DNA from: an uncultured Pseudomonadota bacterium
Lineage (GTDB): Bacteria; Pseudomonadota; Gammaproteobacteria; Burkholderiales; Burkholderiaceae_C
Length of the DNA stretch: 10,476 bases
Reading direction: 5' to 3'
Assembly: GCA_900320815.1 (NCBI GenBank)
Contig: ONTY01000017.1
Location: forward strand, 3,531 to 14,006
The position numbers and the translations under genes were made by a program. The notes under the pieces were generated by a model. The model did no database searches, was not told the DNA's origin, and saw only the letters and a program-made list of their open reading frames with translations. Below, in pieces: positions 1-6,779 of this stretch. Each line of letters opens with the position of its first letter. The stretch's first letter is position 1.

Positions 1-2
1 AG

Positions 3-632
3 AAGAACGCCAAGGCCCGGACCCTGTATCCCTTCGCCCGCAGGATGGGCCTGACCCGCACCACGCTCAAATGCATTCTGGAAGGGTGCGGGCGCTACGG
101 CGAGTTTTTCAACGACCCGGCAGCGTTTCTTGCGCGGGTGGCGCAGAAAATAGAACAGGCCAAAATCAATGTGATTTCCGAGGGTATCAAATATATCCGG
201 CTGCCCGAGGATGAATGGTACACCATGCTTGACCTGGAACCGGGCGAGCTTGTGGCATATAGGGGGCAAAACGCCTGGGAGCCGGAGCATGGAAAAAGCC
301 TGTACAGCTGCGTGGTCTACGATTCCAAAACGGTGGAATTGCCTTTTGCTCAGGAGCTGGATTTGGCGGATGAGGTGCTCGTGTTTGCTAAGTTGCCGGC
401 ACGCTTCACCATTGATACGCCGCTGGGCGGCTACAACCCGGACTGGGCATACGTGGTCGAGCGCGATGGCGAGCACCACGTGTATTTCGTGACGGAAACC
501 AAGGGCGGAGGCAACAACGCCATCCGCATGACCGCAGAAGAAGAAATCAAGACAGAGTGCGCAAAAAAACATTTTGCGGCGCTTGGCGTTGAGGGGCTGA
601 CGTACACCGTGCGGACGACGTACAGGGATTAG
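3..632 (+). CDS. Type III restriction enzyme Res subunit, C-terminal part (5' end outside window)
   Basis: The reading frame is open from the window edge, so the ATG at 45 is internal and the gene starts upstream. Only the last ~210 residues are present. They match the end of type III (EcoP1I/EcoP15I-like) Res subunits, where the PD-(D/E)xK nuclease domain lies. Visible motifs are YNPDWAYVVE (Asp codon near 441) followed about 18 residues later by TETKG (Glu near 495, Lys near 501), the expected D...ExK pair. After that comes KTECAKKHF, similar to a conserved stretch near the Res C-terminus. Res normally works with a Mod methyltransferase as an ATP-dependent translocase that cuts after meeting another complex. 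The helicase part and mod would lie to the left and cannot be seen. The nuclease residues look intact, and the frame ends cleanly at TAG. Confidence 0.9.
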   Translation, partial: KNAKARTLYPFARRMGLTRTTLKCILEGCGRYGEFFNDPAAFLARVAQKIEQAKINVISEGIKYIRLPEDEWYTMLDLEPGELVAYRGQNAWEPEHGKSLYSCVVYDSKTVELPFAQELDLADEVLVFAKLPARFTIDTPLGGYNPDWAYVVERDGEHHVYFVTETKGGGNNAIRMTAEEEIKTECAKKHFAALGVEGLTYTVRTTYRD

Positions 633-657
633 TGCCTCACCGTTTTACCGTGGGTAT

Positions 658-679
658 TTCTGCACGCGCAAGTGCAGAA
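658..679. terminator. Possible weak stem-loop after res
   Basis: TTCTGCAC at 658-665 and GTGCAGAA at 672-679 form a perfect 8-bp stem with a 6-nt loop, 26 nt after the res stop codon. No T-run follows, so it is at best a weak or Rho-assisted terminator. Confidence 0.3.
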
Positions 680-776
680 GTTATGCTGCTGGCAGTGCGT
701 GCCTGAAGATTGTGCAGACGGCGTCTGGACAATCCTTGCGGCGCCAATGCCAAGGGTCAGGAGGCTCCATTTTCAA

Positions 777-803
777 AATTGTTTACACGCCGTGTAAACA
801 ATT
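777..803. promoter_or_regulatory. 27-bp perfect palindrome, candidate operator
   Basis: The arm aattgtttacacg (777-789) and its exact reverse complement (791-803) are separated by a single C at 790. It is AT-rich in GC-rich surroundings and has no T-run, so it looks like a binding site for a dimeric regulator rather than a terminator. It lies 104 bp upstream of the CDF transporter start and about 145 bp after the res stop. No regulator gene is adjacent, so the cognate protein is unknown. Confidence 0.6.
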
Positions 804-907
804 CAGGCAAACCCGGCGACAGGCACGGTTGGTGTGGTGGAGGCTCGCCAATTGCCCGGCGCTGCACCAGCCAGCACAGCGCGGGCGCTTCCATCACAAT
901 CCCTCCC

Positions 908-1867
908 ATGAACTCTCTCGTTGCCCACCGCGCCGCTCTTGCGCGCCGCTTTGCTCCGGCGCAGTGGATGCGTGTGTCGCTGGCGGTGGCGCTGGCGGTG
1001 CTGGCGCTGAAAGTGCTGGCGTGGGCGCTCACTGGCTCGGTGGGGTTGCTGTCGGATGCGCTGGAGTCGCTGGTCAATGTCGCTGCCGCGCTGTTTGGCG
1101 TGCTGATGCTGCGGCTGGCGGCGCAGCCGGCGGATGCAGGGCACCCGTTCGGGCACGGCAAGGCGGAGTATTTTTCTGCGGCGTTCGAGGGCGTACTCAT
1201 CACCCTTGCGGCGGCGGCGATTTTCTGGACGGCGGTGCCGCGCCTGCTGCATCCGCGCCCGCTGCCACCGCTGGGTGCGGCGCTGGCGCTGTCGCTGGCG
1301 AGTTCGCTGCTCAATGCTGGGCTGGCGTGGCTGCTGCTGGGGGCGGCGCGCACGCACCGCTCGCTGGCGCTGGAGGCGGACGCGCAGCACCTGCTGGCGG
1401 ATGTGTGGACCTCTGTGGGCGTGGCCGTGGGGCTGGTGGCGGCGTGGGCGGAGGGCTGGCTGTGGATGGATGCACTGGTGGCGCTGGCGGTGGCGGCGAA
1501 TGTGCTGCGCGAGGGCGCGCGGCTGCTCTGGCGCGCGGTGCAGGGGCTGATGGACGCCGCCGCCGAGCCGCAGACGCTGGCGGCGCTGCACGCGGCGCTG
1601 GCGCGCTTTGCGGGCAGCGAAGTGCGCTTTGACCACGTGGCCACGCGCCGCGCCGGGCAGCGCGACGAGGTGAGCCTGCACATGCACCTGCCCGCGCACT
1701 GGTCGTTGGCGCGCGCCGCCGCGCTGCGTGGCGAGGTGGAGCGCGCGCTGCTGGCCGCCGTGCCGCACGCCAGTTGCGCCATTCAAATGCTGCCTGTGGA
1801 CGCGGAGCCGCTGGCGGTGCTGGCGGTGCTGGGCGAGGAAGACAGGGGAGAGCGATGCAAATCCTGA
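908..1867 (+). CDS. Cation diffusion facilitator (CDF) family metal transporter
   Basis: This is a 319-residue inner-membrane protein that would export a divalent metal cation in exchange for protons. The CDF signatures are [14 protein letters not shown] (residues 44-57, TM2), HPFGHGKAE (79-87, the loop before TM3) and DAQHLLAD (158-165, TM5), followed by a cytoplasmic C-terminal domain of about 100 residues. Aligned by eye to FieF, the TM5 pair His161/Asp165 is conserved. The TM2 pair, Asp/Asp in FieF, appears to be Glu53 and Asn57, so the metal is not predictable. The frame is open upstream to 710, but that stretch is Arg/Cys-rich and unlike CDF proteins. The ATG at 908 gives the usual family length, although no clear Shine-Dalgarno precedes it. 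The 3' end overlaps dtd by 13 bp, indicating co-transcription. The palindrome at 777-803 may control it. Confidence 0.88.
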   Translation: MNSLVAHRAALARRFAPAQWMRVSLAVALAVLALKVLAWALTGSVGLLSDALESLVNVAAALFGVLMLRLAAQPADAGHPFGHGKAEYFSAAFEGVLITLAAAAIFWTAVPRLLHPRPLPPLGAALALSLASSLLNAGLAWLLLGAARTHRSLALEADAQHLLADVWTSVGVAVGLVAAWAEGWLWMDALVALAVAANVLREGARLLWRAVQGLMDAAAEPQTLAALHAALARFAGSEVRFDHVATRRAGQRDEVSLHMHLPAHWSLARAAALRGEVERALLAAVPHASCAIQMLPVDAEPLAVLAVLGEEDRGERCKS

Positions 1868-2307
1868 TTCAGCGTGTGGCGCGGGCGCGCGTGCTGGTGG
1901 ACGGGCGCGAAACGGGCGCCATTGGGCACGGGCTGCTGGCGCTGCTGTGCGTCGAGCGCGGCGACACCGAGGCGCTGTGCCCGCGCCTGCTGCAGCGGCT
2001 GCTTGGGCTGCGCGTGTTTGCCGACGACGCGGGGCGCATGAACCGCAGCGTGCAGGACGTGGCGGGCGGCGTGCTCATCGTCAGCCAGTTCACGCTGGCC
2101 GCCGACACCACGAGCGGGCGCCGCCCCAGCTTTACCGCCGCCGCTCCGCCCGAGGAGGGCAAGCGGCTGTATGAGCACTTCGTCGCGCTGGCGCGCGCCG
2201 CGCACCCGTGCGTGGCCACGGGCGAGTTCGGCGCCGACATGCAGATTGAGCTTGTGGCGGACGGCCCGGTGACGATGACGCTGCGTTCGCCGGCGGAGCA
2301 AAGCTGA
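1855..2307 (+). CDS. dtd: D-aminoacyl-tRNA deacylase
   Basis: This 150-residue cytoplasmic enzyme hydrolyses D-aminoacyl-tRNAs (and glycine mischarged on tRNA-Ala), keeping D-amino acids out of protein synthesis. It is full length for the DTD family and starts with the typical MQILIQRV. The catalytic-region motif SQFTLAAD is at residues 77-84, followed by the conserved [12 protein letters not shown] (89-100). The C-terminal [15 protein letters not shown] contains the Gly-Pro pair (137-138) that enforces chirality in the family. The ATG lies inside the end of the CDF gene in another frame and is preceded by a purine-rich AGGGGAGAG, so translation is probably coupled. The last base of its TGA is also the first base of a 59-bp dispersed repeat. 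Confidence 0.96.
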   Translation: MQILIQRVARARVLVDGRETGAIGHGLLALLCVERGDTEALCPRLLQRLLGLRVFADDAGRMNRSVQDVAGGVLIVSQFTLAADTTSGRRPSFTAAAPPEEGKRLYEHFVALARAAHPCVATGEFGADMQIELVADGPVTMTLRSPAEQS

Positions 2308-2365
2308 TACTCATTGTGTTTGTTCTCTGTTGCCGGCATGTTGTGCCGGTAGACAATTGATACTC
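2307..2365 (+). repeat. Dispersed ~60-bp repeat, copy E
   Basis: The unit starts ATACTC (first A is the last base of the dtd stop), has 18 bp, then TGCCGGC (2331-2337), and ends ATACTC at 2360-2365. It sits between dtd and the zeta gene. A hairpin CCGGCA/TGCCGG (2333-2338 with 2344-2349) lies inside. Its layout matches the four other copies, but the filler sequence differs. Confidence 0.55.
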
Positions 2366-2394
2366 CATACTATTGTGATGAAGGAAAGCGTGCA

Positions 2395-3480
2395 ATGACG
2401 TTGGACTATCGGGCGCGGCTGAACCGCTATGAAACCGCGCAGGAGGCGCTGGGCTTTCTCATGGCGCTGCATTGGGACGACAGGGATGCGTTTTGCCGCT
2501 GGCAGCGCGCGCTGCACGAGTTGCGCTTTGACGATGACGAAGCCACCATGCGCGTGCTGCGCGAGGCGTGCCCGCTGGTCAAGCGCGCGTGGGAGGGCGG
2601 CGGCGCCGACGGCGTCCCCGTGCCGGAAACACTGCCCGAAGCGGAACGCGAAGCCATTTGGCGCCAGCGCGTCGCAGCCTTTTATCAGCCCGATGCGCCC
2701 GTGCGCTCTGCGGAGACGCCGCTGGCCATCATCACGGGCGGGCAGCCCGGCGCGGGCAAGTCCGGGCTGGCCGCGCGTGCTGCCGTGCGGCTTGGTGCGC
2801 CGCCCGCCAGCGTGCTGGTGGACGCGGACAAGCTGCGCGGCTGCCATCCGCACTATCTGCGCCTGATGCGGCAGGACGCGCGCACTGCCGCCAACCGCAC
2901 GCACGCCGACTGCATCGTCTGGGCGCGGCGGCTGCAGGATGAAGCCATCGCTGCGCGCCGCCCGCTCATCATTGACCAGACCTCGCGCACGCCGCACCTC
3001 ATGCTGGCGCTTCTGGCGCGGCTGCACGCTGCGGGCTATCGCACCGAGTGGCACCTGATGGCGGTGTCCGCCGCCGTCAGCACGCTGCGCGTGTGGCAAC
3101 GCTACGAGAGCCAGCGCGCGCACTGCGGCTTTGGGCGCTTTTCCACGCCCGAAAAACACGACGATGCCTACGCGGGCGTGGCGCAGACCGTGGCCGCCGT
3201 GCAGCGCGCCACGGGCGATGGGGCGGCGTATCCAGCGGCCATTACCCTGTATGGCGCAGGCGGGCAGCCGCTGTATGAATGGCGCGCTGGCGAGGGCGAA
3301 TGCCGCGCGCTGCAGGCGTTGCACGCCGCACGCCAGCGCCCCATGACGGCGGACGAAAAGGCGCAGCACGCCGCCGACTGGCGCGCGGTGCTGGAGAGCG
3401 TGCAGGCGCGCGGCGGCACGGCAGAAGAAATGGCGACGGTGCGCGGGCATGTGGCGGCGGCGCTGGAACAGGATGGATAA
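2395..3480 (+). CDS. Zeta-toxin-family kinase
   Basis: This 361-residue P-loop protein has the zeta-toxin fold. Family members phosphorylate UDP-N-acetyl sugars and so poison cell-wall synthesis, and some have other roles. Motifs: Walker A GGQPGAGKS (115-123), the DADKLR substrate-binding motif (143-148) followed by HPHY, and the central strand PLIIDQTSR (190-198), where Asp replaces the usual Glu. An Arg-containing RYESQRAHCG segment (236-245) also matches the family. About 105 residues precede the kinase domain, and a helical, charged tail of about 45 residues ends it. AAGGAAAG about 8 nt upstream of the ATG is a good ribosome site. No epsilon-type antitoxin gene is adjacent. A Fic gene follows 63 bp downstream in the same frame, and repeats lie on both sides. 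The tail resembles the inhibitor helix of VbhA-type Fic antitoxins, but with SVQARG (335-340) in place of (S/T)xxxE(G/N). Kinase assignment is strong; substrate and toxicity are inferred. Confidence 0.86.
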   Translation: MTLDYRARLNRYETAQEALGFLMALHWDDRDAFCRWQRALHELRFDDDEATMRVLREACPLVKRAWEGGGADGVPVPETLPEAEREAIWRQRVAAFYQPDAPVRSAETPLAIITGGQPGAGKSGLAARAAVRLGAPPASVLVDADKLRGCHPHYLRLMRQDARTAANRTHADCIVWARRLQDEAIAARRPLIIDQTSRTPHLMLALLARLHAAGYRTEWHLMAVSAAVSTLRVWQRYESQRAHCGFGRFSTPEKHDDAYAGVAQTVAAVQRATGDGAAYPAAITLYGAGGQPLYEWRAGEGECRALQALHAARQRPMTADEKAQHAADWRAVLESVQARGGTAEEMATVRGHVAAALEQDG

Positions 3481-3482
3481 AA

Positions 3483-3542
3483 ATACTCTTCTATTCGATA
3501 TTCGTTTGCCGGCTAAAAAAGTGGGCAATGCTATCCATACCC
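3483..3542 (+). repeat. Dispersed ~60-bp repeat, copy D
   Basis: ATACTC (3483-3488), 18 bp, TGCCGGC (3507-3513), ATACCC (3537-3542). It fills nearly the whole zeta-fic gap, starting 3 bp after the zeta stop and ending 1 bp before the fic ATG. TTGCC and GGCAA (3506-3510, 3524-3528) could pair across a 13-nt loop, as in copy A. Confidence 0.6.
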
Positions 3543-3543
3543 T

Positions 3544-4221
3544 ATGGCAAGTCCCTATTACGACAAACGCGGTGTGTTCTACAACCGTCTTGGCATCAGC
3601 GACGCGCGCCAGTTGCAGCGCGCGGAATATGTGATGGCCGGCGCGCGGGCGGTGCAATTGCTGCTGGGGCAGGTGGCGCTGCCGCCCGACTGGGGGGCGG
3701 AGCGCCTGCGCGCGATTCACCGCCATCTTTTTCAGGATGTGTATGAATGGGCGGGGGCGTGGCGCAGCGCGCCGGCGAGCAAACGCATGGCGGGCAGCAT
3801 GGTCAGCGTGTTTGCCATGCCGCAGGAGTTGGCATCTCGCGTGTGCGACGTGGAGCAGCGGGTGCAGGATTTTCTGCTGCATGGCGCGGCAGATTTCAAA
3901 CAGAAATGTCGCACGCTGGCCGATATTTTTATTGCTGCCAACCATATTCACCCGTTTCCGGAGGGCAATGGGCGCAGCCTGCAGATTTTCATCACGCACC
4001 TGGCCGCTGCCGCTGGCATTGCTTTGGACTGGCGCCGCGTGCAGGCGGCAGAGTGGAATCGCGCCAGCGCCATCAGCGGCGTGTATGGCATTTTGTTTGA
4101 GGGCAATCAGCTTGTGCCGGAGCCGCCCGACCGTGCGCCCATACGGGAGATTTTTGCGCGCATGGCGGCGGAAGTTTCAGAAAAACCTTTGCAAGGAGTA
4201 TCTGCTAGGCGGCAGGCTTGA
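3544..4221 (+). CDS. Fic-domain protein (probable nucleotidyl or related transferase)
   Basis: This 225-residue protein is of the Fic family, whose members usually transfer AMP (or another phosphate-containing group) to a hydroxyl on a target protein. The N-terminus PYYDKRGVFYNRLGI is the usual lead-in of stand-alone Fic proteins. HRHLFQDVYEWAGAWR (59-74) is the conserved helix before the active site. The core motif is HPFPEGNGRSLQ (136-147): catalytic His136, Glu140 and the anion-binding GNGR are present, but the final Arg of HxFx(D/E)GNGRxxR is Gln147. That Arg normally contacts the nucleotide gamma-phosphate and the inhibitory Glu. The start is the first ATG after an in-frame stop at 3514. 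No ribosome site is evident because the 60-bp repeat abuts it, so expression may depend on the zeta gene upstream. The 3' end overlaps the convergent permease gene by 17 bp. Target and activity are unknown. Confidence 0.9.
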   Translation: MASPYYDKRGVFYNRLGISDARQLQRAEYVMAGARAVQLLLGQVALPPDWGAERLRAIHRHLFQDVYEWAGAWRSAPASKRMAGSMVSVFAMPQELASRVCDVEQRVQDFLLHGAADFKQKCRTLADIFIAANHIHPFPEGNGRSLQIFITHLAAAAGIALDWRRVQAAEWNRASAISGVYGILFEGNQLVPEPPDRAPIREIFARMAAEVSEKPLQGVSARRQA

Positions 4222-5449
4222 GCGTTCTTGAAAACACCGCATTCATCAACACACCGGCGACAACAGCCAGAAAGAGTGGGGAGACGGCAACGCTGCCGAT
4301 TTTCACGCCCGCGCCCATGCCAAGCCCCAGCACCAGGGTGACGGCGACAATCATGATGTTGCGCGTATCGGTAAAATCCACGCGGTTTTCTACCATATTG
4401 CGTATGCCCACGGCGGCAATGGAGCCAAACAGCACGATGGAAATGCCGCCAATCACGGCGATGGGAATGCTGGCCACCAGCCCCGCGAGTTTGCCCACGA
4501 GTGCCAGCAGCATGGCCATAATGGCAGCGGCGCGCAGCACGCGCGGGCTGTAAACGCCGGTCATCGCCAGCAGCCCGGTGTTTTGTGAAAAGGTGGTGGT
4601 GGAGTTGCCGCCAAGCAGCCCAGCGGCCAGGGTGGAAAGCCCGTCGCCCAGCAGCGTGCGGTGCAGGCCGGGGTGTTTGAAAAAATCTCTGCCCACCACA
4701 GCGCCGTTGGTGGTGATGTCGCCAATATGCTCCATGCCCGTGACGATGGCGACGGGAGTAATCAGCGCAATGGCGGCAAGGTCAAACTTGGGCAGCACAA
4801 AAAAATCGCCCGACAGGCTCCAGAATGGCTGCACCCAGGGCGCTGCGGCGAGGGCGGAAAAGTCAATGATGTGCACGCCACTGGCAACGCCACAGACAAG
4901 TGCAGCGATATAACCGGCAGCAATGCCAATCAAAAATGCAATGGATTTGAGAAAGCCGCGCCCAAAGGCACTGGCGGCGAGTACGGCCAGCAGCGTGACC
5001 AGAGCAATGAGCCAGTTGCTGCCCGCTTGCGCGCAGGCTTTGCCTGCGAGTTTGCAGCCGATAATCATGATGACCGGCCCGGTGACGACGGGGGGAAAGA
5101 GCTTTTTAATTTTTTCGGCGCCAACAAAGTACGCTGCCAGGGCAAAAAAGCAATACACCACGCCCACGAGTACGATGGCGCCCGTGGCATATGGAATGCG
5201 TGCGGCGTCGCGCACGCCGCTGGCCATAACCACGGCGGCAACAGGAGCGACAAATGCGGTAGAGGCGCCAGTAAATACGGGCACCTGGCCTTTTGTGCAC
5301 AGATGAAACACCAGCGTGCCCAGCCCGCCAGTAAATAAGCACACTGGCATGCTTAGCCCGCACGCCGCCGAGGTGGCAATAATGGAGCCAAAAAGCGTGA
5401 GCAAGTGCTGTGCGCCGTACAGCGCGAGGGATTTTGTGGTGTTGGGCAT
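4205..5449 (-). CDS. NCS2/NAT family nucleobase permease (uracil/xanthine type)
   Basis: This 414-residue, very hydrophobic inner-membrane protein has the layout of the UraA/UapA family of proton-coupled nucleobase importers, expected to have 14 membrane segments. Recognisable pieces are YGAQHLLTLFG (11-21), TKGQVPVFTGASTAFVAP (52-69, TM3 region), GMEHIGD (238-244, with the TM8 Glu240) and GGNSTTTFSQNTGLLAMTG (280-298). The last contains the NAT signature (Q/E/P)NxGxxxxT(R/K/G) as Q289 to G298. UraA has Glu at the Q289 position, while purine transporters such as UapA and XanQ have Gln, so xanthine or another purine is possible. Overall similarity still reads as the uracil-xanthine permease group, so no gene symbol is given. 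No good ribosome site precedes the ATG. The gene is convergent with fic, overlapping by 17 bp. A dispersed repeat lies 167 bp upstream. Confidence 0.9.
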   Translation of the reverse strand: MPNTTKSLALYGAQHLLTLFGSIIATSAACGLSMPVCLFTGGLGTLVFHLCTKGQVPVFTGASTAFVAPVAAVVMASGVRDAARIPYATGAIVLVGVVYCFFALAAYFVGAEKIKKLFPPVVTGPVIMIIGCKLAGKACAQAGSNWLIALVTLLAVLAASAFGRGFLKSIAFLIGIAAGYIAALVCGVASGVHIIDFSALAAAPWVQPFWSLSGDFFVLPKFDLAAIALITPVAIVTGMEHIGDITTNGAVVGRDFFKHPGLHRTLLGDGLSTLAAGLLGGNSTTTFSQNTGLLAMTGVYSPRVLRAAAIMAMLLALVGKLAGLVASIPIAVIGGISIVLFGSIAAVGIRNMVENRVDFTDTRNIMIVAVTLVLGLGMGAGVKIGSVAVSPLFLAVVAGVLMNAVFSRTLKPAA

Positions 5450-5615
5450 GGCAGGGTCAAAAACGAATGTGACAGGTGATTGGGGGCATTGATTGTGGAT
5501 TTTTGTCGCGGTGTGCTCGGACGCTGCGCCAAGTGCGGCGCACGCGCTGGGCGGATTTATACCCCTGGGCAGAATGTGCGGTTTGCCTGCACGCGATATT
5601 TCAAACTCAATGGTG

Positions 5616-5674
5616 GGGTATATTATGTTTGCCCTTATATATCGCAGCCGGCAGCGCAGAAAGTTTTGGAGTAT
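5616..5674 (-). repeat. Dispersed ~60-bp repeat, copy C
   Basis: Read on the - strand: ATACTC (5674-5669), 15 bp, TGCCGGC, 25 bp, ATACCC (5621-5616). The spacing before the centre is 3 bp shorter than in the other copies, yet total length is still 59 bp. The bases just outside the ATACTC end, CGCCTCCAT, are shared with copies A and B. It lies between the PepSY gene terminator and the permease start, in the orientation of both genes. Confidence 0.55.
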
Positions 5675-5822
5675 ATGGAGGCGAAATTCATGGCGCCTTT
5701 GCGGCGGGGTGCGAAAAACAAAGGGATGGCGACTCCCGTGCCATGTCCGCAGCAGCAGAGGGGGGGGCGGGGTGCGGCGCTCCCTCTATTCACCGCTCAC
5801 CATCCACCACAAGAAAGAGAGC

Positions 5823-5859
5823 AAAAAAACGCCCGCCGGGCACGGGGCCGGGCAGGCGC
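5823..5859 (-). terminator. Rho-independent terminator of the leftward PepSY gene
   Basis: On the - strand GCCTGCCCGGC pairs with GCCCGGCGGGC (one G-T pair, one mismatch) around a short C-rich loop. It is followed at once by CG and seven T residues (5829-5823). It lies about 45 nt after the stop codon of the PepSY gene. Confidence 0.8.
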
Positions 5860-5904
5860 AAACAGCGGAAAGGCAATTAGGCTGTGTGAAGCGCGTGGTG
5901 TGCC

Positions 5905-6612
5905 TTAGTCATCGAGCTTTTCGCGCAGCACGGCGCCGGTGGTGGGGCTGATGTCCAGGTCCACCTTCTGCCCGCGTGCGTTCCAGGCGTCCGCTTCCCA
6001 GTAGCCGTCGTCGTCGTATTCCAGGTCGTGGATGCGCGTGTAGCCAGCCGCTTGCAGGCGGGCAATGATTTCGGCGGCGCTCAGCAGCGAGGTGGCGGGC
6101 GTGGGCGCTGCAGCGGCGGTGCTGCTGTCAACGCCGTTGGGCAGGCCGGTGGTGGCAGCGGCTGCGGCTGCGGCCTCTTCCGGGTTGTTCAGGATGGCGA
6201 GCGTGACCGGGTGCACGAGCACGTCATAGTCCGGCTGGCCGATGGCGCGGCACACCTCCGCTTCCCACAGCCCGTTGTCAAACTCCAGGTCTTTCACGAT
6301 GGGCCAGCCGGCGGCGTTCAGCGCCTGCACCACTTGTGCGGCGCCAGGCAGCCCCCAGCCGTTGCGCAGTGCGGTGGGGTCGATGGCGCTGAGGGCGCCG
6401 TTGGCGTCATCAATGAGCACGTTGCGGCGCACGCCGTCTTGTGAGGTGGCTGTGACGCGCCAGACGCCAGAGGTGAGTTGCAGGTCAGTGGGGGCGACGT
6501 AGCCGTTGGTGGCGAGGATGTTCATGGCCTCGCTGGCGGTGATGGCGTGGGCGGCGCTGCTGAGGGCAAGCGTGGCAGCGGCGGTGGCAAGGGTGCGGAG
6601 GACGAGTTGCAT
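5905..6612 (-). CDS. Exported protein with three PepSY-like repeats
   Basis: This 235-residue protein has a Sec signal peptide (MQLVLRTLATAAATLALSSAAHA, cleavage near residue 23). The mature protein has three similar units, each an amphipathic helix followed by strands: residues 24-78, 91-143 and 178-232. The pattern VxxALxAAGWxxVxDLExDxGxWEAEV...LVHPxT is clearest in units 2 and 3, for example WPIVKDLEFDNGLWEAEV and YTRIHDLEYDDDGYWEADA. These are PepSY/BLT-type folds, often found in periplasmic proteins tied to two-component or protease control. An Ala/Thr-rich spacer (144-177) separates units 2 and 3. AAGGAG lies 8 nt before the ATG. A terminator follows. It is divergent from a second PepSY gene that precedes a response regulator, so the pair is probably co-regulated. 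Binding partner unknown. Confidence 0.85.
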   Translation of the reverse strand: MQLVLRTLATAAATLALSSAAHAITASEAMNILATNGYVAPTDLQLTSGVWRVTATSQDGVRRNVLIDDANGALSAIDPTALRNGWGLPGAAQVVQALNAAGWPIVKDLEFDNGLWEAEVCRAIGQPDYDVLVHPVTLAILNNPEEAAAAAAATTGLPNGVDSSTAAAAPTPATSLLSAAEIIARLQAAGYTRIHDLEYDDDGYWEADAWNARGQKVDLDISPTTGAVLREKLDD

Positions 6613-6697
6613 GGCAAAAGCTCCTTGATATACACGGGTTGATGAAAAGCGAAACTGTCACACATCCTGCCAGCGGCTGGCTAAATGCAGCGTGAAG

Positions 6698-6745
6698 GTG
6701 CTGTTCACGTGCAGTTCAGGATTTGCACCCACAATGGTGCAGTTC
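6698..6745. promoter_or_regulatory. Direct half-sites in divergent PepSY promoter region, candidate regulator operator
   Basis: GTGCTGTTC at 6698-6706 and GTGCAGTTC at 6709-6717 are direct half-sites 11 bp apart, one DNA turn, as preferred by OmpR/PhoB-family regulators. An exact second GTGCAGTTC lies at 6737-6745. They sit between two divergent PepSY genes, one of which is in an operon with such a regulator. I could not pick a convincing -35/-10 pair. Confidence 0.45.
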
Positions 6746-6779
6746 GCGCTTTGAAAAACCCCCTTGCCCCACGCTCGTC

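Larger units (their letters stand above)
5450..5904. other. 455-bp gap with no convincing gene
   Basis: Three overlapping + strand frames (5476-5880, 5480-5908, 5493-5951) cross this gap. None shows a recognisable domain or a ribosome site, and they run through the repeat and the terminator. What can be supported here is copy C of the 60-bp repeat at 5616-5674, the - strand terminator at 5823-5859, and presumably the permease promoter, for which I found no clear -35/-10 pair. Confidence 0.6.

Noticed and set aside
652..712. Possible sixth copy of the 60-bp repeat after res
   Set aside because: GGGTAT is present and a GGCA lies 33 bp on, but the spacing is wrong and the GAGTAT end is missing.
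710..907. 66-codon N-terminal extension of the CDF protein
   Set aside because: It would translate the palindrome and a Cys/Arg-rich stretch, unlike any CDF N-terminus. The ATG at 908 gives normal length.
757..1786. Two long - strand frames (341 and 327 codons) opposite the CDF gene
   Set aside because: Ser/Ala- or Arg/Gln-rich shadows without domains. The + strand has the CDF signatures.
3473..3634. Small frame starting at ATG 3473 overlapping the zeta stop, as a possible Fic antitoxin
   Set aside because: Most of it lies out of frame inside fic, and it lacks a (S/T)xxxE(G/N) motif. The overlap of start and stop is probably chance.
2311..3999. 562-codon open frame on the - strand across zeta and fic
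   Set aside because: It is antisense to two genes with clear family motifs, is rich in Arg/His/Ala as expected from GC-rich shadow frames, and has no recognisable domain.
4087..4107. GILFEGN in Fic (residues 182-188) as a C-terminal self-inhibitory motif
   Set aside because: It has EGN but Gly instead of Ser/Thr four residues before Glu, and it lies only 50 residues after the catalytic His, within the core fold.
5476..5951. Three overlapping + strand frames in the permease-PepSY gap
   Set aside because: No ribosome site or family resemblance. They cross a repeat and a terminator on the opposite strand.
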